Positions 1-7,068 of a stretch of 14,638 nt of DNA are shown here, one piece after another. The notes under the pieces are model-generated. The model had not been told where the DNA came from, did not search any database, and worked only from the letters and a program-made list of their open reading frames with translations. Source of the DNA: Sulfurimonas sp. (lineage in GTDB: Bacteria; Campylobacterota; Campylobacteria; Campylobacterales; Sulfurimonadaceae); contig JALSKR010000152.1 in assembly GCA_026988735.1 (NCBI GenBank), positions 1 to 14,638 on the forward strand. Direction: 5' to 3'. Position 1 is the stretch's first letter. Each line of letters opens with the position of its first letter. The translations under genes and the position numbers were made by a program.

Positions 1-33
1 GTTCCAAAAAAATAACTTTTTAAAAATATCTTC

Positions 34-66
34 ATAATAAAGCCTATTGGCTTTATTATTTTCTTC
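34..66 (+). terminator. Rho-independent terminator of an upstream unit
   Basis: An 11-bp perfect stem (34-44 with 49-59, core AAAGCC/GGCTTT) closes a 4-nt loop TATT and is followed by a T-rich run (TTTCTTCTCTT). This is the form of an intrinsic terminator for a gene entering from the left. The opposite strand is also T-rich beyond the stem, so it could work in both directions. No gene is visible in the first 141 bases. Confidence 0.7.
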
Positions 67-106
67 TCTTATCAGTAAGATAACAATCAATTAACAAAAT
101 TAGTAT

Positions 107-112
107 TATAAT
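107..112 (+). promoter_or_regulatory. Possible -10 hexamer for the YeeE/YedE pair
   Basis: TATAAT lies 30 nt before the start codon at 142. There is no convincing -35 hexamer at 17 nt spacing, so this is a -10-like match in AT-rich DNA and is only a suggestion. Confidence 0.3.
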
Positions 113-141
113 TACATGTAATTTATTATATAAGGATTATT

Positions 142-654
142 ATGATTAGACGTATGCCGTGGTGGTTAGCCGGGATTTTAATGGCGTTATTGGTACTGTT
201 TACATTTTCAGTCTTTGGAGCAAGCAGGCCATTTGGAGCATCAACCTATGTTCCTTATTTTTCAGGAATACTTTTTGATTTAAGTCCTGAAAAATATCCG
301 TATCTAAAAGAAGTGCATTTTGCCGGTGCCTGGGAAGGTGTGATGCTTTTAGGTGCATTGACAGGCGGTTTTTTAACTTCGGTATTTATTACAAAGAGTT
401 TTCGTTTGAGTATTATGCCTACAGGCTGGAAAAAGTATAAAAACTCTTCAGTGATTTCACGACTTGTCTGGAGTTTTGTGAGTGGATTTTTTCTTATTAT
501 CGGAGCACGTTTGGCAGGAGGCTGTACAAGCGGACACTTTTTAAGCGGCATGGCACAGACTGCCATAAGCAGCATGATTTTTGGTGGGGTTGTACTACTG
601 AGTTTGATTATTACGGGTAAAATCTTTTACAAAAGTGAGGCAAATGATGTTTGA
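142..654 (+). CDS. YeeE/YedE-family membrane protein, first half-transporter
   Basis: A 170-residue membrane protein with about four hydrophobic helices (roughly residues 7-26, 62-83, 108-125, 138-158). The motif RLAGGCTSGHFLSG around C128 is the signature of the YeeE/YedE (DUF395) sulfur-transport family, where this cysteine is thought to take part in passage of thiosulfate or a related sulfur species across the inner membrane. Full-length members carry two such halves. Here they are separate proteins, as in PmpA/PmpB-type pairs. The ATG at 142 has an AAGGA ribosome site 5 nt upstream. The stop overlaps the start of the second half, so the two are translated as a pair. Family is clear; the substrate is inferred. 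Confidence 0.85.
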   Translation: MIRRMPWWLAGILMALLVLFTFSVFGASRPFGASTYVPYFSGILFDLSPEKYPYLKEVHFAGAWEGVMLLGALTGGFLTSVFITKSFRLSIMPTGWKKYKNSSVISRLVWSFVSGFFLIIGARLAGGCTSGHFLSGMAQTAISSMIFGGVVLLSLIITGKIFYKSEANDV

Positions 655-1249
655 TAGAATTTTAAATATGTTTACAACTGTTTCCAATGAATCTCACGGT
701 TCGGTATTTGTCGTTTTTATGATTGGGCTTGTATTTGGTGTACTGATTCAGTACAGTCGTGTTGATAAATTTGAAAAAATTGCCGGCTTTGCAATGCTCA
801 GAGATACGGTTGTGCCTAAAATGCTCTTTTTGGCAATAGGTTTGGCATCTATTGGGCTCTATTTTATGGTTGAGGCAGGATATGCATCGTATCACCCGAA
901 ACCTATTATTTTAGGCGGACTCATCATTGGTGGTACTATTTTTGGTATTTCTATGGCAATTTTAGGAAAATGTCCGGGTACTGGTCCTGTTTCTATAGCC
1001 GAGGGACGAATAGATGTTCTTGTAGGAGCAATAGGCGGTATATTCGGTGGACTTGTCTTTACTGTATATTTTGATTTCTTTAAAAAGATTATGGGAGAAA
1101 GTTTAGGAAAAACAACGCTTGTCTCTTATTTTCACGGGCATGAGACTTTAAGTGTTCTTATATTTGGAATTATTTTAATAGTTGTAAGTATCATCATTCC
1201 ACTACGCCAGGAGTTTGATGAAGCAGACCTGCAACAACTTAAAGAATAA
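647..1249 (+). CDS. YeeE/YedE-family membrane protein, second half-transporter
   Basis: A 200-residue polytopic membrane protein carrying the partner YeeE/YedE motif GKCPGTGPVSIAEGR around C109, followed by a glycine-rich helix (VGAIGGIFGG). Hydrophobic helices are near residues 18-35, 57-77, 86-107, 122-142 and 168-187. The frame is open from a GTG at 635, but the ATG at 647 (or 644) is preferred because GAGG at 637-640 is correctly placed for it. That start overlaps the upstream gene's stop by 8 nt. With its partner it should form one transporter for thiosulfate or another sulfur compound. It ends just before a new promoter, so it appears to close a two-gene unit. Confidence 0.83.
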   Translation: MFDRILNMFTTVSNESHGSVFVVFMIGLVFGVLIQYSRVDKFEKIAGFAMLRDTVVPKMLFLAIGLASIGLYFMVEAGYASYHPKPIILGGLIIGGTIFGISMAILGKCPGTGPVSIAEGRIDVLVGAIGGIFGGLVFTVYFDFFKKIMGESLGKTTLVSYFHGHETLSVLIFGIILIVVSIIIPLRQEFDEADLQQLKE

Positions 1250-1255
1250 TAATTA

Positions 1256-1297
1256 TTGATAAATATCATCTTTTGACTGAACTTTCTTGTGTATAAT
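1256..1297 (+). promoter_or_regulatory. CRP/FNR-type class II promoter
   Basis: TTGAT-AAAT-ATCAT (1256-1269) matches the FNR-type consensus TTGAT-N4-ATCAA with one mismatch. A perfect -10 hexamer TATAAT lies at 1292-1297. The box centre is 29.5 nt upstream of the -10, which puts it near -41.5 from a start at about 1304. That is the class II activator position. It would drive the secreted protein, the regulator and the sensor that follow. Confidence 0.7.
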
Positions 1298-1318
1298 ATT
1301 TCCTAAAAAAGGGAATAT

Positions 1319-1768
1319 ATGAAACGTATACATATTATTGCAATTCTGCCTGGAATTTTATTTCAGTTTTTGGCTGCACAAACGCCAAAATTGGATACAC
1401 AGGAATTTCCTTTAAAAGAATTGAAAAAACAAAATACCCAAATAGCTGCGCTTGCAGCAAAAGAGATGTCTAAAACACTGCCTCAAAAAGTCGATCAGTA
1501 TACAACTGTCACACATATTGTAAATGACGGCAGTACACTGGTCTACACATTTGTTGTCAATACAGGAAAAAAAAGTGATGCTGTTGTGCAAAAAGAAGAT
1601 CACAGCAGAATGCAAAAAGCGATAACGCAAGGTGTCTGCAACACTTCAAAGAAATTTTTGCTTGCGGGTATTGATACACTGTATATTTATAAAAGTGCAA
1701 AAACAAATAAAGTATTATTTAGGTTTAAAATTACACAAGATACATGTAACAACTTAGTCAGTAGATAG
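1319..1768 (+). CDS. Small secreted protein of unknown function
   Basis: 149 residues that I do not recognise. The N-terminus (MKRIHIIAILPGILFQFLAAQ) looks like a Sec signal peptide with cleavage near residue 20. The mature part is lysine- and glutamine-rich, then carries a region predicted to be beta-rich (TLVYTFVVNTG). A C-terminal segment has two cysteines, C107 and C143, flanking LLAGIDTLYIYKS and VLFRFKIT, a spacing that would suit a periplasmic disulfide. No haem or obvious metal motif is present. GGGAA at 1310-1314 serves the ATG at 1319. It lies 7 nt before the regulator gene and behind the FNR-type promoter, so it is probably co-expressed with the regulator and sensor. A periplasmic role is inferred. 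Confidence 0.75.
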   Translation: MKRIHIIAILPGILFQFLAAQTPKLDTQEFPLKELKKQNTQIAALAAKEMSKTLPQKVDQYTTVTHIVNDGSTLVYTFVVNTGKKSDAVVQKEDHSRMQKAITQGVCNTSKKFLLAGIDTLYIYKSAKTNKVLFRFKITQDTCNNLVSR

Positions 1769-1775
1769 AGCATTT

Positions 1776-2444
1776 ATGCCTTTAAAAGATATTATCAGGT
1801 CCCAAAGTTTTTTCTCCTCCTTGAAAGACCAGGATTTGGAACAGTTGGCATCTATATCTTTATTGCATCAGTATCAAAAAGATTATATTCTTTACTATGA
1901 AAACGTGGACAGTCCTGATTTGCTTTTTTTATGTAATGGCCTGGCAAAAGCCTATAAAATAGACAAGCACAATAATGAAATTTTTCTTCATTATATCTAT
2001 GCAGATTCTGTAATTTCGGAAATTTCAAATATGAATTCCGAAAAATTACACTCTTTTTCCAATATACAGCTTGTGGATGATTCCCAAGTATTGAGTATTA
2101 ACTATAAAAAATTTCATGAGTATTTTTTACAAAAAAACAGACTTGTAAAAGAGTTTACACAGGAAAATATAAAAAGGTCACTGCAGTTACAGTCTTTAGT
2201 CAACAGAGAATTTATTTTTGATGCAGTTTCCAAAGTCAGTATAATGTTGCATGACGATTTGGAAATGTTTAACAGACTCAAGCGTCATGATATATCTTTA
2301 ATGCTGCATATTCAGCCGGCAACGCTTTCTCGTGTACTTAATCGGTTAAAGCGGAATAAAATTATTGATATAATACACGGACAGGTAACAGTAATAAATC
2401 CAATTGCCTTAGAGGAAATTTACAAGGATAAAACAAATGACTAA
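1776..2444 (+). CDS. CRP/FNR-family transcriptional regulator
   Basis: 222 residues with the CRP/FNR layout: an N-terminal cyclic-nucleotide-type beta-barrel (about 1-115), a long dimerisation helix (about 116-145) and a C-terminal winged helix-turn-helix (about 145-215). The recognition helix is near residues 180-192 (PATLSRVLNRLK). The only cysteine is C53, so an FNR-type [4Fe-4S] cluster is not possible. That fits the NO/haem-sensing DNR/NnrR/NssR branches or a novel sensor better than FNR. S185 and R186 match the FNR S and R that contact DNA, but the usual glutamate before them is alanine (A182). It is a candidate activator of the TGA-N6-TCA boxes here and of its own operon. Its ribosome site is weak. 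The next gene overlaps it by 8 nt. Confidence 0.88.
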   Translation: MPLKDIIRSQSFFSSLKDQDLEQLASISLLHQYQKDYILYYENVDSPDLLFLCNGLAKAYKIDKHNNEIFLHYIYADSVISEISNMNSEKLHSFSNIQLVDDSQVLSINYKKFHEYFLQKNRLVKEFTQENIKRSLQLQSLVNREFIFDAVSKVSIMLHDDLEMFNRLKRHDISLMLHIQPATLSRVLNRLKRNKIIDIIHGQVTVINPIALEEIYKDKTND

Positions 2445-3390
2445 AATAAAATTTGTAGCTGCATTGATTTTGCTTCTGTCCATAGTTCTGGCTTTTTATT
2501 CTAAACATATTTCCACTCAAAATGAAGCAAATTTACAACTTTTAAAAGTTATTAATGAGCAAAAGGCTTTTACACAGGAGATTGCCAAAAACATATTTTT
2601 TATTTATAGAAACAAAGATGCCTCTGTGAAACAACTCAATGAATCCATTCAGGCATTTGTAGAAAATATGAACCGTAAAGATGAAATTCTACATGGAATT
2701 TCTTCTTCGGAGATTCATAAAGAATCAGATAAAATTATCTCTTTATGGAATGAATTCTATTTGCTTGTGCAAAAATTCAGAGATGCATACAGGATTCAAA
2801 ACGGTTATACAAATATAGTTATAGCAAAACTTGTCAGAGATATTTACGATACAAATTTAAAACTTATTGTTGCATTCAACAAATTAATTGCAATGCATAA
2901 AAAATATTTTGACAGAGTAAAAGGTCAAAATAAAACGATACAAATTACACTTTTTGTTATTCTGATTATTTTACTGGTATATCTTTTTACCCAGTTAAAA
3001 GGTTTAATGGAATTTATTCAAAAGTTTTTACATACTTCTAAAACAATTGTGCAGAAATCATCAGTATTGGGTGTGAAACCGATTCATGAAGATACACAGA
3101 TAGAAGATATTGCACATGCAGCGGATAATTTCAATTTTTTAGTGCAGCGAATCAATACATCTATTGATAAGGCAGGTGTATCTATGCACAATACCTCGCG
3201 CGCTTTAGAGCATATTGAAAAAAATATTGAGGATTTACTGGAACTGATAGCAACAATGGACGAGCAAAATATACTTGATAAAGAATTTGTAAAAAAAGAA
3301 GATATCCTTATTGAGGCCTTAGACGAATTGAGTGTATCCTATCAAAAACTTCAGGCACTAAAAATAAATTTAATAAACTTTAAAAAATAA
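2437..3390 (+). CDS. Two-TM PilJ/NarX-like sensor protein without an output domain
   Basis: 317 residues. TM1 is about residues 5-22 and TM2 about 168-186, leaving an all-helical periplasmic domain of roughly 145 residues. Its first helices (EQKAFTQEIAKNIFFIYRN) resemble the PilJ/NarX-type four-helix module that senses nitrate or nitrite in other proteins. After TM2 comes about 130 residues of helix and likely coiled coil. No histidine-kinase, GGDEF or methyl-accepting hairpin sequence is visible, and the protein ends in a lysine-rich tail. The start ATG lies within the last codons of the regulator gene, so the two are translationally coupled. A signalling partner of that regulator is a reasonable inference, but no direct evidence is seen. 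The domain assignment is by pattern only. Confidence 0.72.
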   Translation: MTKIKFVAALILLLSIVLAFYSKHISTQNEANLQLLKVINEQKAFTQEIAKNIFFIYRNKDASVKQLNESIQAFVENMNRKDEILHGISSSEIHKESDKIISLWNEFYLLVQKFRDAYRIQNGYTNIVIAKLVRDIYDTNLKLIVAFNKLIAMHKKYFDRVKGQNKTIQITLFVILIILLVYLFTQLKGLMEFIQKFLHTSKTIVQKSSVLGVKPIHEDTQIEDIAHAADNFNFLVQRINTSIDKAGVSMHNTSRALEHIEKNIEDLLELIATMDEQNILDKEFVKKEDILIEALDELSVSYQKLQALKINLINFKK

Positions 3391-3402
3391 AATTAATTCA
3401 AC

Positions 3403-3447
3403 AATTTGACCTAGGTCAAATTATTAGGCTCCTTTGTATATTACTAT
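3403..3447 (+). promoter_or_regulatory. nosZ promoter with palindromic CRP/FNR-type box
   Basis: A perfect 20-bp palindrome at 3403-3422 contains TTGAC-CTAG-GTCAA, the TGA-N6-TCA core of CRP/FNR-family sites. TACTAT at 3442-3447 serves as -10, and its start is 29.5 nt from the palindrome centre, the same distance as at the 1256 promoter. Predicted transcription start is about 3454, giving a leader of about 44 nt. The half-site (TTGAC) differs from the TTGAT of the other two boxes. Confidence 0.75.
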
Positions 3448-3497
3448 TTTTCTATCATTTGAGGAATTTTCTCAAAATGAAAAAAAAGGAGAATACA

Positions 3498-6104
3498 ATG
3501 GCTACTCACTTAAGTAAGCTGACTTCACTTATTTTAGGCACTTCACTGATGGCGACAGTTGCATCGGCAGCTATCGGTGGTGAACTGCAAAAAGTAATGA
3601 AGGCAAGGGGACTTACGGAAAACGATATTATTCATGCTGCAAAAACATATACACCAAGTGGTGGACGGGATGAATTTATTGTTTTTAGTTCTGGTGGACA
3701 GTCCGGACAGATTATTGTTTACGGTGTTCCATCTATGAAAATATTAAAATATATTGCTGTATTTACGCCGGAACCATGGCAGGGATACGGATATGATGAA
3801 GACTCCAAAAAAATTCTGGCACAGGGTAAAATTCGGGGCAAATCAATCACCTGGGGAGATACGCACCACCCGGCACTCTCCGAGACAAAAGGAGTGTATG
3901 ACGGGAAATGGCTTATTATCAACGATAAGGCAAATCCACGTTTGGCTGTAATTGATTTAAATGATTTTGAAACTAAGCAGATTGTTGTGAATCCTGTTTT
4001 CAAATCAGAACACGGCGGCTCTTTTTTTACGCCAAACTCAAAACATATTTTAGAAGCATGTCAGTACGCAGCGCCGTATGACAACAACTACCATCCTATC
4101 GAAGAGTATAAAGAGACATACCGGGGCGGTGTTACAGTATGGAGTTTTGACCCCAAAATAGGTCGCATTAAACCAAAAGATTCATTTACGATTGAGATGC
4201 CTCCGTATATGCAGGATTTAAGTGATGCCGGAAAAGGCGCCTCTTTCGGATGGGGTTTTACAAACTCTTTTAACACAGAGATGTATACAGGGGGTATAGA
4301 AGTCGGAATGCCACCGTTTGAAGCAGGTATGAGTAGAAATGATACTGACTTTTTACATGTATACAACTGGAAAAAACTCTATCAACTTTCAAAAAACAAA
4401 AAAAATGTAAAAGTTGTCAACGGAATGAAAGTTATTCCTATGAGTGTGGCCGTTGCAAACAATGCGCTTTTTTTGATTCCTGAACCAAAATCACCACACG
4501 GTGTTGATGTCTCTCCTGATGGTGAATACATCACTATCTGTGGAAAACTTGATACGCATGCATCTGTTTTTAAATGGAGTAAAATTAAAAAGCTGATTGA
4601 TAACCATGAATATGCAGGAAAAGATCCTTACGGCATTCCTATTTTGGATATGAAAAAATCTTTACACGGTCAAGTTGAGTTAGGACTGGGGCCATTGCAC
4701 AACCAGTATGGGAAGGACTGGAAAAACGGTGAAATTTATACATCGCTGTATGTTGATTCACAAATTGTGAAATGGAACTACAAAACATTGAAAGTGCTTG
4801 ATAAAGTCAATGTCCATTATAACGTCGGTCACCTGTGTAGTATGGAAGGAAAATCAGCTGATCCGCAAGGAAAGTATGTTATTTCTTTAAACAAGCTTGC
4901 AATTGACAGATTTAATCCGGTTGGTCCTCTGCATCCGCAAAATCATCAGTTGATTGATATCCGCGGAAGAAAAATGGACCTTTTGTATGATATGCCGATT
5001 CCGTTGGGTGAACCACACCAGGCTGTTGCTATTCGTGCAAGTAAACTGCATCCTGAAGTACGCTACAAAATGGGTACAAATCCGAAAACCGGCAAAATGC
5101 ATGTAGGAAAAACACTTGCAGGTCAGGAGAGAATTGTAAGAAAAGGCAACAAAGTATATATTTACGGTACATTGGTCCGATCTCATATTAATCCTGAACG
5201 GGTTACTGTGAACAAAGGTGATACTGTTGTTTTCTACTTGACAAATCTTGAAAGAGCGGAAGATGAAACACACGGTTTTACGGTGGACAACTACAATGTA
5301 CACGGATCACTCGAGCCGGGAGAAACTGTAGAGTTGAAATTCAAAGCGGATAGAGAGGGTGTTTTCCCTTACTACTGTACAGAATTTTGTTCTGCACTTC
5401 ACTTGGAAATGATGGGTTATCTGATGGTCAAAGATCCAAACAAAAAGTATGTCAGTGCGCAAAAGCTTAAAATGAAAAAAATGTCCAAAGCTGAATTGAA
5501 AGCTGAGTATGAAAAAACTGTTGCGGTTAATAATGCAACGGATGCGGTCATTCAGTCTGTTGTGAAATTTTTAAAAGAAAATCATTATGAGAAGTATCCT
5601 ACAGTCAAAGCACTTGTGGAAGATGCACTTGACCAGTATGGAAAAATTGCTGAGCAGAAGAAAAAAGCTGATGAAGCAATCAAAAAAGGTGATTATGAAA
5701 AAGCAATTCTTTTTGAAAATATGATTTGGCAGTATATGGTTAAAACGGCAGATGTCGGTATCCGTGCCAAAGATTTGTTGGTGAAAAAAGTTGCAACGAA
5801 ACAGTCTCCTGCAGCAGCAGCGGGTGAGCGAGCATTTGGTGAAGGCGGATGTGGCGGCTGTCACGTTATCGGAAAAGTATCTTCTGGTCCGGACCTCACA
5901 GGTGTTTTACTCCGTCATGAAAATGCTGAAAAATGGGTAAAAGATTTTATCATGAACCCTGCTTCAAAATATAATGATCCGTATGTGAAAAGTATGATAG
6001 ATTATTTTAATCTAAAAATGCCGAATCAGCATATGAGTGAAAAAGAAGTCAAAGATATCATTGAGTACCTGAAATGGGTCGATGAGAATGCAAATTTGTT
6101 CTAA
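3498..6104 (+). CDS. nosZ: Nitrous oxide reductase, clade II, with C-terminal cytochrome c domain
   Basis: The 868-residue periplasmic N2O reductase, reducing N2O to N2. A Sec-type signal (LGTSLMATVASA, cleavage near residue 25, no twin arginine) marks clade II. The seven-bladed propeller supplies all seven CuZ histidines: H123, H124, H172, H334, H401, H445 and H507. The cupredoxin domain holds the CuA ligands H592, C627, C631, H635 and M638. A helical linker (about 665-765) leads to a monohaem cytochrome c domain with C785-G-G-C-H789 and a likely axial Met in MPNQHM (M841). This domain is absent from clade I enzymes and should receive electrons from NosC1/NosC2. The ATG at 3498 is chosen because GGAG at 3488-3491 sits 6 nt before it. 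The frame is open up to a TTG at 3459, but that lies almost at the predicted transcription start. Confidence 0.97.
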   Translation: MATHLSKLTSLILGTSLMATVASAAIGGELQKVMKARGLTENDIIHAAKTYTPSGGRDEFIVFSSGGQSGQIIVYGVPSMKILKYIAVFTPEPWQGYGYDEDSKKILAQGKIRGKSITWGDTHHPALSETKGVYDGKWLIINDKANPRLAVIDLNDFETKQIVVNPVFKSEHGGSFFTPNSKHILEACQYAAPYDNNYHPIEEYKETYRGGVTVWSFDPKIGRIKPKDSFTIEMPPYMQDLSDAGKGASFGWGFTNSFNTEMYTGGIEVGMPPFEAGMSRNDTDFLHVYNWKKLYQLSKNKKNVKVVNGMKVIPMSVAVANNALFLIPEPKSPHGVDVSPDGEYITICGKLDTHASVFKWSKIKKLIDNHEYAGKDPYGIPILDMKKSLHGQVELGLGPLHNQYGKDWKNGEIYTSLYVDSQIVKWNYKTLKVLDKVNVHYNVGHLCSMEGKSADPQGKYVISLNKLAIDRFNPVGPLHPQNHQLIDIRGRKMDLLYDMPIPLGEPHQAVAIRASKLHPEVRYKMGTNPKTGKMHVGKTLAGQERIVRKGNKVYIYGTLVRSHINPERVTVNKGDTVVFYLTNLERAEDETHGFTVDNYNVHGSLEPGETVELKFKADREGVFPYYCTEFCSALHLEMMGYLMVKDPNKKYVSAQKLKMKKMSKAELKAEYEKTVAVNNATDAVIQSVVKFLKENHYEKYPTVKALVEDALDQYGKIAEQKKKADEAIKKGDYEKAILFENMIWQYMVKTADVGIRAKDLLVKKVATKQSPAAAAGERAFGEGGCGGCHVIGKVSSGPDLTGVLLRHENAEKWVKDFIMNPASKYNDPYVKSMIDYFNLKMPNQHMSEKEVKDIIEYLKWVDENANLF

Positions 6105-6121
6105 AAAGAAGAACACTAACA

Positions 6122-6151
6122 CAGAGGAGAAAAAGCTACTTTTCTCCTCTG
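6122..6151 (+). terminator. Strong hairpin after nosZ without a T-tract
   Basis: A 12-bp perfect stem (CAGAGGAGAAAA at 6122-6133 with its complement at 6140-6151) closes a 6-nt loop, 17 nt after the nosZ stop. The sequence that follows (CAGTGAAAAATTGAT) has no run of T, so this is not a textbook intrinsic terminator. It may attenuate transcription or protect the 3' end of nosZ mRNA from exonucleases. The next promoter begins 10 nt later. Confidence 0.6.
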
Positions 6152-6161
6152 CAGTGAAAAA

Positions 6162-6204
6162 TTGATATATATCATGTACTTTACCCCAAACAATTAGATA
6201 CAAT
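6162..6204 (+). promoter_or_regulatory. CRP/FNR-type promoter of the nosB operon
   Basis: TTGAT-ATAT-ATCAT at 6162-6175 has the same half-sites as the box at 1256. TACAAT at 6199-6204 is a good -10, with the box centre 30.5 nt upstream of it, close to class II geometry. Predicted start is about 6211, giving a leader of about 70 nt before nosB. This lets nosB and the genes after it be expressed independently of nosZ. Confidence 0.65.
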
Positions 6205-6281
6205 TAACTAAGTCTATATTTAAGTTTATAATCACTTATAGTAATAAATATATACAAAAGATTATGCAAAGGAATAAAAAT

Positions 6282-7067
6282 ATGCATCCAAGTCTAATAA
6301 AAGCTAAAATATTTGCCACAATAGCTTTACTGATTTTAACATTTTCATTTACATTGCCTATGATAGCTTTTCATGGAACCTTAAATAAAATAGAAGCAGG
6401 GAAGGCAGATGAGGTCTCGTCTTTGAGCAAAAGTGTATGGAATTTATACAACAAAGGAAGATATAAAAGTGTTGCGACGCCTAAAGATGCCCGTAATAAT
6501 TTAGAAAAGATGATAGAAGAAGGGGCTGAAATCGGTCCGGCATCTCTGCCAATCTGGGCAGTTTCTCTTGAAGCTCCAAATTATCCGAAAGAGGCATTTC
6601 CGGAAGGTATTCCTGTCTTTTTTCATTTTGACGGATACAGCGGAGAAGTGCATGAAATGAACACAATTAACCACTATGTTGGTATGGACCCTATGTGGGC
6701 AGGTGGGCATATCGAACGTGCTATCGGGATTTATGCTCTTTTATTTCTTTCTTTGGGAATTATTTTGTTTATTGCCTATGATAAAAAAATCTTTAACTAT
6801 ATTATGCTGATTCCTGCAGCTCTGCCGCTTATTTTTATAGCTGACTACTCCTACTGGCTGTACCATTTTGGTCACAGTCTGCATGACTGGGGTGCTTTTA
6901 AAATCAAACCTTTTATGCCGACTGTTTTTGGTGACGGAAAAATAGCGCAGTTTACGACACACTCTTACCCTACCATAGGTTTTTACATGCTGTTGCTTAT
7001 CAGTTTTTTCAGTATTTTGGCTTTCTTTGCAAAACAGAAAGCTTTTAAAGAGATGGAAGAGAAATAA
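6282..7067 (+). CDS. nosB: NosB, membrane protein of clade II nos clusters
   Basis: 261 residues with one N-terminal TM (about 10-31), a long periplasmic loop (about 32-147) and three C-terminal TMs (about 148-166, 170-190, 231-250). The loop and TM edges carry many His and Met residues, including H115, H124, H131, H143, H195, H198, H201 and H227, with segments such as GMDPMWAGGH. It is identified as NosB from its position directly after clade II nosZ and before nosD, and from its topology. The role of NosB is not settled; a function in NosZ maturation or electron supply has been considered. The upstream in-frame ATG at 6264 is rejected because AAAGGA at 6268-6273 lies 8 nt before the ATG at 6282. 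The next gene starts 1 nt after the stop. Confidence 0.85.
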   Translation: MHPSLIKAKIFATIALLILTFSFTLPMIAFHGTLNKIEAGKADEVSSLSKSVWNLYNKGRYKSVATPKDARNNLEKMIEEGAEIGPASLPIWAVSLEAPNYPKEAFPEGIPVFFHFDGYSGEVHEMNTINHYVGMDPMWAGGHIERAIGIYALLFLSLGIILFIAYDKKIFNYIMLIPAALPLIFIADYSYWLYHFGHSLHDWGAFKIKPFMPTVFGDGKIAQFTTHSYPTIGFYMLLLISFFSILAFFAKQKAFKEMEEK

Positions 7068-7068
7068 A

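Noticed and set aside
69..90. Possible fourth CRP/FNR box (AAGAT-AACA-ATCAA at 77-90) and the nearby TTATC/GATAA inverted repeat before the YeeE/YedE pair
   Set aside because: Only one half-site matches well and the -10 at the matching distance (TTACAT, 113-118) is poor. In DNA this AT-rich such matches are expected by chance.
3459..3497. TTG start (3459) or ATG (3477) as the start of nosZ
   Set aside because: TTG 3459 lies about 5 nt after the predicted transcription start and neither has a good ribosome site. ATG 3498 has GGAG 6 nt upstream and gives a normal signal peptide.
4887..5303. Long antisense open frame inside nosZ (138 codons)
   Set aside because: It is the shadow of a conserved coding sequence, with no ribosome site, no recognisable domain and a composition unlike the real genes.
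7027..7068. ATG at 7027 as the start of nosD
   Set aside because: It would overlap nosB by 41 nt and put a highly charged stretch before the signal peptide. ATG 7069 is correctly placed after the nosB stop.
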